A stretch of DNA of 20,651 bases, taken from positions 6,768 to 27,418 of the forward strand of contig DLZV01000036.1 of NCBI GenBank assembly GCA_003447235.1. The letters run 5' to 3'. Both the position numbers and the translations under genes were made by a program. Of this stretch, positions 16,749 through 20,651 are shown piece by piece. The DNA is from Prevotella sp. (GTDB lineage Bacteria > Bacteroidota > Bacteroidia > Bacteroidales > Bacteroidaceae). Every line of letters begins with the position of its first letter. Within the stretch, counting starts at the first letter, position 1. A model generated the notes under the pieces. It was given only the letters and a program-made list of their open reading frames with translations, was not told the origin of the DNA and made no database searches.

Positions 16749-17078
16749 ATGATAGAGAAAACATTCGAGAAAAAATGGGCTGACAACCGTCAGCGCCTGT
16801 TGCAAGAAGACGAGGAGTATCAGCGCATCCTCCGCAGTTACCGCAAGCACAACTGGGCGGACGCATTGGTGGCGCCTGCCGCCCTCATCGGTAGCATGGA
16901 GTTTGTGGCGTGGCTGGGCGTCAAGTCGCAGGTGCTCAATTTTGTGATTTCCCTCGTCCTCGCCATTGTGTTTTTCTTTGTTTTCCTTTATTTCAAGGCT
17001 GTCAGGGTCAGTCGCAAGACGCTTGACGAGGTGGAGCAGCGCATCAAGGAGGAGTATCGTCAGAAAGTAGGAGGGTAG
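16749..17078 (+). CDS. small two-helix membrane protein, unknown function
   Basis: This is a 109-aa protein. The charged N-terminus (MIEKTFEKKWADNRQRLLQEDEEYQR) is followed by two hydrophobic helices at about residues 37-57 and 61-82. The charged C-terminal helix (RKTLDEVEQRIKEEYRQK) is likely a short coiled coil. Both ends are predicted on the same, probably cytoplasmic, side. An upstream ATG at 16656 would overlap hemW by 29 bases; the start at 16749 gives a cleaner protein and no overlap. It lies 64 bases after hemW and is probably co-transcribed. I recognise no family. Confidence 0.7.
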   Translation: MIEKTFEKKWADNRQRLLQEDEEYQRILRSYRKHNWADALVAPAALIGSMEFVAWLGVKSQVLNFVISLVLAIVFFFVFLYFKAVRVSRKTLDEVEQRIKEEYRQKVGG

Positions 17079-17087
17079 GGCATCCGT

Positions 17088-17119
17088 ACGATGCGTCCAC
17101 CAAGCAGCGGACGCATCGT
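17088..17119. terminator. perfect 11-bp hairpin between convergent genes
   Basis: ACGATGCGTCC (17088-17098) and GGACGCATCGT (17109-17119) flank a 10-base loop between the small membrane protein and lemA stops. The T content downstream on the plus strand is moderate (TCTTTTCCC). It can serve as a shared terminator for both transcripts. Confidence 0.75.
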
Positions 17120-17135
17120 GCCGATGTCTTTTCCC

Positions 17136-17729
17136 TTAGATGTCGAGATCCGGAGCCTTCTCCGCACCCTGCGCAGCCTCAAACTTCGTCATGCGCTCGA
17201 AGCCATACATACCCGCGAGGAGATTGTTGGGGAAGCGGCGGATAGAGAGGTTGTAGCCCTGCACGCTCTCGTTGTAGCGGCGGCGCGCCTCGTTGATGCG
17301 GTTCTCCGTACCTTCTTCCTGCACCATCAGCGACTTGTAGTTTTCGCTGGCCTTCAGGTCGGGGTAACGCTCCGAGACGGCGATGAGGCGGGAGAGTGCC
17401 TGCGTCACCTGGTTCTGTGCCTGCTCGAAGGCCTTGAGCTTCTCGGGTGTGAGGTCGGCTGCGTCGAGGTGTATCTGTGTGGCCGCATTGCGTGCCTTCG
17501 TCACCTGCTCAAACGTCTCGCGCTCGTGCTTGGCATACGATTTCACGATTTTTGCCAGTTGCGGCATCATGTCGGCACGGCGCTGATAAGCCGCCTCCAC
17601 ATTGCTCCACGCCGTTGTCACCTCTTCTTGGTTGGACACCATGGAGTTGTAGCTGCTCACCAGCCACCCCACAATCATCAGGACTACCACGACGATAGAC
17701 CCTACTTTCATTAGCTTCTTTGATTCCAT
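17136..17729 (-). CDS. lemA: LemA family protein
   Basis: This 197-aa protein has one N-terminal membrane helix (VGSIVVVVLMIVGWLVSSYN, about 9-28). The long helical LemA domain follows, with typical segments NQEEVTTAWSNVEAAYQRR and QMLP-like DMMPQLAKIVKSYAKHE, then ENRINEARRRYNESVQGYN and RRFPNNLLAGMYGF. LemA proteins are membrane-anchored helical bundles of uncertain function and are often encoded next to TPM-domain proteins, as here. It is last in the minus-strand operon, 90 bases after the TPM gene. The short charged tail (EKAPDLDI) is not unusual. Confidence 0.95.
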   Translation of the reverse strand: MESKKLMKVGSIVVVVLMIVGWLVSSYNSMVSNQEEVTTAWSNVEAAYQRRADMMPQLAKIVKSYAKHERETFEQVTKARNAATQIHLDAADLTPEKLKAFEQAQNQVTQALSRLIAVSERYPDLKASENYKSLMVQEEGTENRINEARRRYNESVQGYNLSIRRFPNNLLAGMYGFERMTKFEAAQGAEKAPDLDI

Positions 17730-17819
17730 ATACTAATAGTTTTCTGATAATAATTCTGTTGTTGTCTCCGTAGTCTTGGTGGACTTTGGCTTCCTGTCGG
17801 AGTGGGTCCCGCTGTAGGC

Positions 17820-18614
17820 TTACCAGCCTCCGCCAGCACCACCTCCACCGAAACTGCCGCCTCCGAAGCTGCCGCCGGAGAATCCTCCGCCCCATCCGCT
17901 TCCGGAGTCGTTGGTGTGGCCCGGGTTGCCCCAGATGATGAAGGGACCGCCAGAGCGTCGGCTTCTTCCTCCACCGCCGCCACCCTTGCCGCGGTTGTCC
18001 CTGCGGTTGAGGATGACGAGGACGACGACGATGCAGATCACGGTGAAGAGGACGATTGCCAGTCCTGCGCCAGCGTCCTCGTCGGTGTTCTCCTGGATCC
18101 CTGTCGTCCCGGTCTTCAGTTTCTTATAGACCGCATGGGCCGTGGCCAGTACGGCCTGTCCGGGCTCTCCGCGCTTCATGTTGGCCACGATGCAAGCCCG
18201 CCCGATGTCGTCACACTCTATGTCGGTCAGGTCTTTCTCCAGACCCTCTCCCGGAGCGATGAAGTATCGGCGGTCCTCCACGGCTACGACCACCACCAGT
18301 CCGCGGTTGGTCTTCTTGCTTCCCACTCCCTGGCGGTTGCCCAGGTCTTGTGCGAAGCGAAACGTGTCGCCGTTGCTCACGCGCTTTACGATGACGAACA
18401 CCGACTCCACGCCACACTGCTTGTCGAGGCGCAGGAGATAGCTGTCGATAGAGTCGCGCTCCGCCTGCGAGAGGATCTCGTCGGGGTCGCAGACGTAGCG
18501 GCGTGCGTCGGTGAGGTGCACCATCGGGATGTCCTCTGCCTCCCACGTCTTTGCGTCCAGTCCCAGCACCGTCGCCAGTAGCATTATCAGCAATATCGCT
18601 TTCCTTGTTCTCAT
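17820..18614 (-). CDS. TPM-domain membrane protein (YgcG-like)
   Basis: The protein is 264 aa from the ATG at 18614; the GTG four codons upstream is less likely. A signal peptide (AILLIMLLATVLGLDA) is followed by a TPM domain at about residues 41-165 (LSQAERDSIDSYLLRLDKQ, RFAQDLGNRQGVGSKKTNRG, RRYFIAPGEGLEKDL). A membrane helix (AGLAIVLFTVICIVVVLVIL, about 184-203) comes next. The Gly-rich tail of about 50 residues is typical of this group. TPM domains are linked to phosphatase-like activity and photosystem II repair in plants; the bacterial role is unsettled. The gene lies between the T9SS plug gene and lemA in one operon. TPM and LemA neighbours are common, whereas the link to T9SS is only positional. 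Confidence 0.92.
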   Translation of the reverse strand: MRTRKAILLIMLLATVLGLDAKTWEAEDIPMVHLTDARRYVCDPDEILSQAERDSIDSYLLRLDKQCGVESVFVIVKRVSNGDTFRFAQDLGNRQGVGSKKTNRGLVVVVAVEDRRYFIAPGEGLEKDLTDIECDDIGRACIVANMKRGEPGQAVLATAHAVYKKLKTGTTGIQENTDEDAGAGLAIVLFTVICIVVVLVILNRRDNRGKGGGGGGRSRRSGGPFIIWGNPGHTNDSGSGWGGGFSGGSFGGGSFGGGGAGGGW

Positions 18615-18651
18615 ATCTATTATCACTGTCAGTCTTTTTGGGTTTCTGTTC

Positions 18652-19917
18652 CTACCGTTCGTTGCATTTCATCTGCGCATAGCCTACCAGCTGGTCCGTG
18701 CGTCCGCCTATCGGTCGGTAATAGACCAGTGCTTGGTAGCTGTTTTCTGTTTGGTAGAAGCTACCTTCTGTGGGGAGCAGGGCAGGGCGTCCTGCCTCGT
18801 CGATTATCAATAGTTGATAGTTGTAATAACCCAGTTTTAGCGGCACGTTGCATTCATAGCTCTGTGTCTCGGCATGATATTCCATCCTGTATTGTGGCAG
18901 GAAGCGGTCCTGCGTGAAGTTGCCGTTCAGATAGACTGCCTCCTGAAAGGGCTTTTCGCAGCGGTAGCGGAAGTGTACCAGCAGGTAGTCGCTCTCCGTA
19001 TTGGCATGGTAGTTGTCTGAGTTGCGGATCACGAAGGCGCCGTCTGCGTCGGGGTCGTATATGTAGTTGGGGCGTGGCTCTCCCGTCCAGGGGTAGGCAT
19101 GATACTGCGTGCCGTCCCAGTCGATGCGATCTACTCCCATGGCTGCCACGTCGGTCGAGAGGATTTCAAACTTCCGATACTCGTTGCCCGCCCAGAAGAG
19201 GTAGTCGTCGCAGTGGCTCCACCTCAGTCCGTCGGCCATCGTATATTGCGGGCGAGCATTCCAGCGGGCGTCGTCCCAGCGCTGGTTTTGGAGCACCACG
19301 GTGGTGATCTGCCGCTGTGGGTCCGTCACCCGATAGCCTCCATAGCCCACCTCCATCTCCACCTGCTGGTGGTGCTGGTTGATGGTTGCGTCCGTATTGG
19401 TCAGCACCTTTAGCCCCACGCCCATCTGTGCCTCGGCCGGCTCCGTCACCATAAAGGCAATGCGTGCCACCTCGCGGTCGTCGTCGTTCTCGTCGTAGAT
19501 GGTCAGCAGGTAGTTGCCCGACCGCTTCATCGCACACTGTCCGTTGGGCAGCGTCAGTCGATAGTGGGTGTAGAGCGTGTTGGTGAGGATGCTCTCCTGC
19601 ACGTCGTCGATGGTGTTGCCCGAGGCGAAGCCGTCGCAGTAGTCGCTCTCGAAGAGTGCTTCCGAGGGCTTCCAGTCGGCCTCGCAATGCGTCAGCCGGT
19701 AGGCGTAGCGGTGGTATTCGTGTGTGAGGTCGTCGAAACTGACGGACAGTTGCCCCCCACGGAGGCCGATGATGGGCATCCGTCTCCAGTCGTTGTCAGC
19801 AATGACCTGCAGCGACCGAATGTTGGGGTCGAGGATTTCGTGGCGCTGGGCCGTGGCGGCTATGCTGACGAGGGTCAGCGCGGAAAGCCCGAGGGCCAGT
19901 CGCTTAGCAATGTTCAT
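18652..19917 (-). CDS. type IX secretion system plug protein (DUF5103)
   Basis: This is a 421-aa secreted protein with signal peptide MNIAKRLALGLSALTLVSIA, cut near TAQ. The N-terminal part is an Ig-like beta domain (RSLQVIADNDWRRMPIIGL, GGQLSVSFDDLTHEYHRYAY). The region CEADWKPSEALFESDYCDGF is a family hallmark, as are NTLYTHYRLTLPN and, nearer the end, YLNGNFTQDRF. In Flavobacterium this protein seals the outer-membrane SprA translocon of the T9SS when no substrate or PorV shuttle is bound. It overlaps the 3' end of the upstream 148-aa gene by 14 bases, which indicates translational coupling. The LRR protein in this window may be a T9SS substrate. Confidence 0.92.
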   Translation of the reverse strand: MNIAKRLALGLSALTLVSIAATAQRHEILDPNIRSLQVIADNDWRRMPIIGLRGGQLSVSFDDLTHEYHRYAYRLTHCEADWKPSEALFESDYCDGFASGNTIDDVQESILTNTLYTHYRLTLPNGQCAMKRSGNYLLTIYDENDDDREVARIAFMVTEPAEAQMGVGLKVLTNTDATINQHHQQVEMEVGYGGYRVTDPQRQITTVVLQNQRWDDARWNARPQYTMADGLRWSHCDDYLFWAGNEYRKFEILSTDVAAMGVDRIDWDGTQYHAYPWTGEPRPNYIYDPDADGAFVIRNSDNYHANTESDYLLVHFRYRCEKPFQEAVYLNGNFTQDRFLPQYRMEYHAETQSYECNVPLKLGYYNYQLLIIDEAGRPALLPTEGSFYQTENSYQALVYYRPIGGRTDQLVGYAQMKCNER

Positions 19918-20350
19918 CCATCAGCTGGTTGAAGAAATGGTCCAGGTCCTCGTCCAGTCCGTCCATCAGGTCGCCGCCCACGATGATCGTGTCGTCGTCC
20001 ACGACGTAGAGCTCTGCGATACTGTCCTTGTCGTCATCTTCGAGCACATAGCTGTAGGGCTTCATCACGCCAAGACCTTCCACCACCTGGCTCATCGCCG
20101 TCATCTGCTGGCGGAGCTGACTGGTCACCTTGTCGTAGAAGTCGTCCTCCTTGTTGTCTATCCAAGGCTCTACGACACAACGGGTTATTTCGTTCTCGTC
20201 GTCGTCGAACGCCATCACGTCGCCGCTTTCCTGCGACACTCTGACGTGAATGTCGCTCATCAGCGACGGTTCGTCACATGAGGGTAACTTTTGGGCAATC
20301 TTGTTGAAAAACCGCTCCAACGACTGTTTTGTCTGCTCTGTAGCTGTCAT
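19904..20350 (-). CDS. 148-aa acidic protein of unknown function, first in the T9SS-plug operon
   Basis: This soluble protein has no signal peptide or membrane helix. The N-terminus is helical (TEQTKQSLERFFNKIAQKLP). The middle has SDIHVRVSQESGDVMAFDDDENEI, and the C-terminus is strongly acidic (GGDLMDGLDEDLDHFFNQLM). It ends with Cys. It overlaps the plug gene by 14 bases, so the two products are probably made together. I recall a similar unnamed protein upstream of DUF5103 genes in Bacteroides. The promoter element at 20401 is 50 bases upstream. A cytoplasmic role is inferred from the lack of targeting signals. Confidence 0.8.
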   Translation of the reverse strand: MTATEQTKQSLERFFNKIAQKLPSCDEPSLMSDIHVRVSQESGDVMAFDDDENEITRCVVEPWIDNKEDDFYDKVTSQLRQQMTAMSQVVEGLGVMKPYSYVLEDDDKDSIAELYVVDDDTIIVGGDLMDGLDEDLDHFFNQLMDEHC

Positions 20351-20400
20351 GGTTTTGCTTTCTTATTCTTGGGTTATGCTGTGTATAGCATATCTTACCG

Positions 20401-20408
20401 CAAAGATA
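20401..20408 (-). promoter_or_regulatory. -7 promoter element for the T9SS-plug operon
   Basis: The minus strand reads TATCTTTG, matching TAnnTTTG, with A/T-rich sequence further upstream (plus-strand 20430-20475). It is placed to transcribe the four-gene minus-strand operon. Confidence 0.65.
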
Positions 20409-20651
20409 GCCACAAAATCCGAGATTGAAGCCAATAAAAACATTATTTTTTGGGTATTTCTGTTTTTTAACCCAAAACGGCTTCATCCGAAATGAACGAC
20501 CCGCTTGTTATGGTCGTTTCATTGTGCCCTGCTCTAAGGAAAACCTTCAATCACACGCTTCACCATGTACCCACCACATATCGTCCTCCCTTCCAGCATA
20601 TATCGATCTCATATTGTTTCCGTATTGATTCCGTATTGTTTCCGCTTCCGG
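20409..20651. other. gene-free end of window with an inverted repeat and a tandem repeat
   Basis: No supported gene is visible here. AATGAACGACC (20491-20501) and GGTCGTTTCATT (20512-20523) form an imperfect hairpin with one bulged base. Three 11-bp units TATTGTTTCCG, TATTGATTCCG and TATTGTTTCCG occupy 20612-20644. Short open frames across the region lack family features. Confidence 0.6.

Noticed and set aside
20425..20628. 67-aa plus-strand ORF at the window end
   Set aside because: It crosses an A/T-rich promoter region and an inverted repeat, and has no coding-like features.

Overview
The window looks like chromosomal DNA from a member of Bacteroidota, most likely Prevotellaceae or a close relative. 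The evidence is a type IX secretion (T9SS) plug protein, a BspA-type leucine-rich-repeat surface protein, a DUF4827-type lipoprotein and an EF-G2-like translation factor. Several genes also have the Bacteroidota -7 promoter element TAnnTTTG, and most starts lack a Shine-Dalgarno sequence. Most of the window is GC-rich housekeeping DNA. The exception is roughly 9.0-12.3 kb, which is repeat-rich and visibly more AT-rich.

Left part (1-8.2 kb): galE (UDP-glucose 4-epimerase) lies on the minus strand, divergent from a plus-strand series. That series is lepA (elongation factor 4), a Crp/Fnr-type regulator, a sugar-nucleotidyltransferase-like enzyme, an NrnA-type DHH phosphoesterase, a DUF4827-like lipoprotein and glmM (phosphoglucosamine mutase). 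It closes with a 16-bp stem hairpin. GalE, the nucleotidyltransferase and GlmM all point to sugar-nucleotide supply for envelope polysaccharide.

Middle part (8.2-13.2 kb) is an accessory surface locus. A seven-helix membrane protein carries an alanine-rich linker of 13 degenerate pentapeptides. It runs into a G8 tract that puts its AraC-type DNA-binding domain out of frame; G7 would give one 465-aa membrane-bound regulator. A gene-free stretch follows with tandem repeats, competing inverted repeats built on GAGACA, a promoter and a structured leader. A 56-aa small protein and a roughly 961-aa secreted LRR protein made of two tandem modules come next. A clear intrinsic terminator ends the locus. 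I infer that this is a switchable regulator next to the surface protein it may control.

Right part (13.2-20.65 kb): an EF-G paralog lacking the GTPase-catalytic His (minus strand) is divergent from hemW and a small two-helix membrane protein (plus). These converge, across a perfect 11-bp hairpin, on a minus-strand operon. Transcribed from about 20.4 kb leftward, the operon is a 148-aa acidic protein, the T9SS plug protein, a TPM-domain membrane protein and LemA. The last 300 bases hold a promoter, an inverted repeat and an 11-bp tandem repeat but no gene that I can support. No tRNA, rRNA, CRISPR array or transposase was seen.
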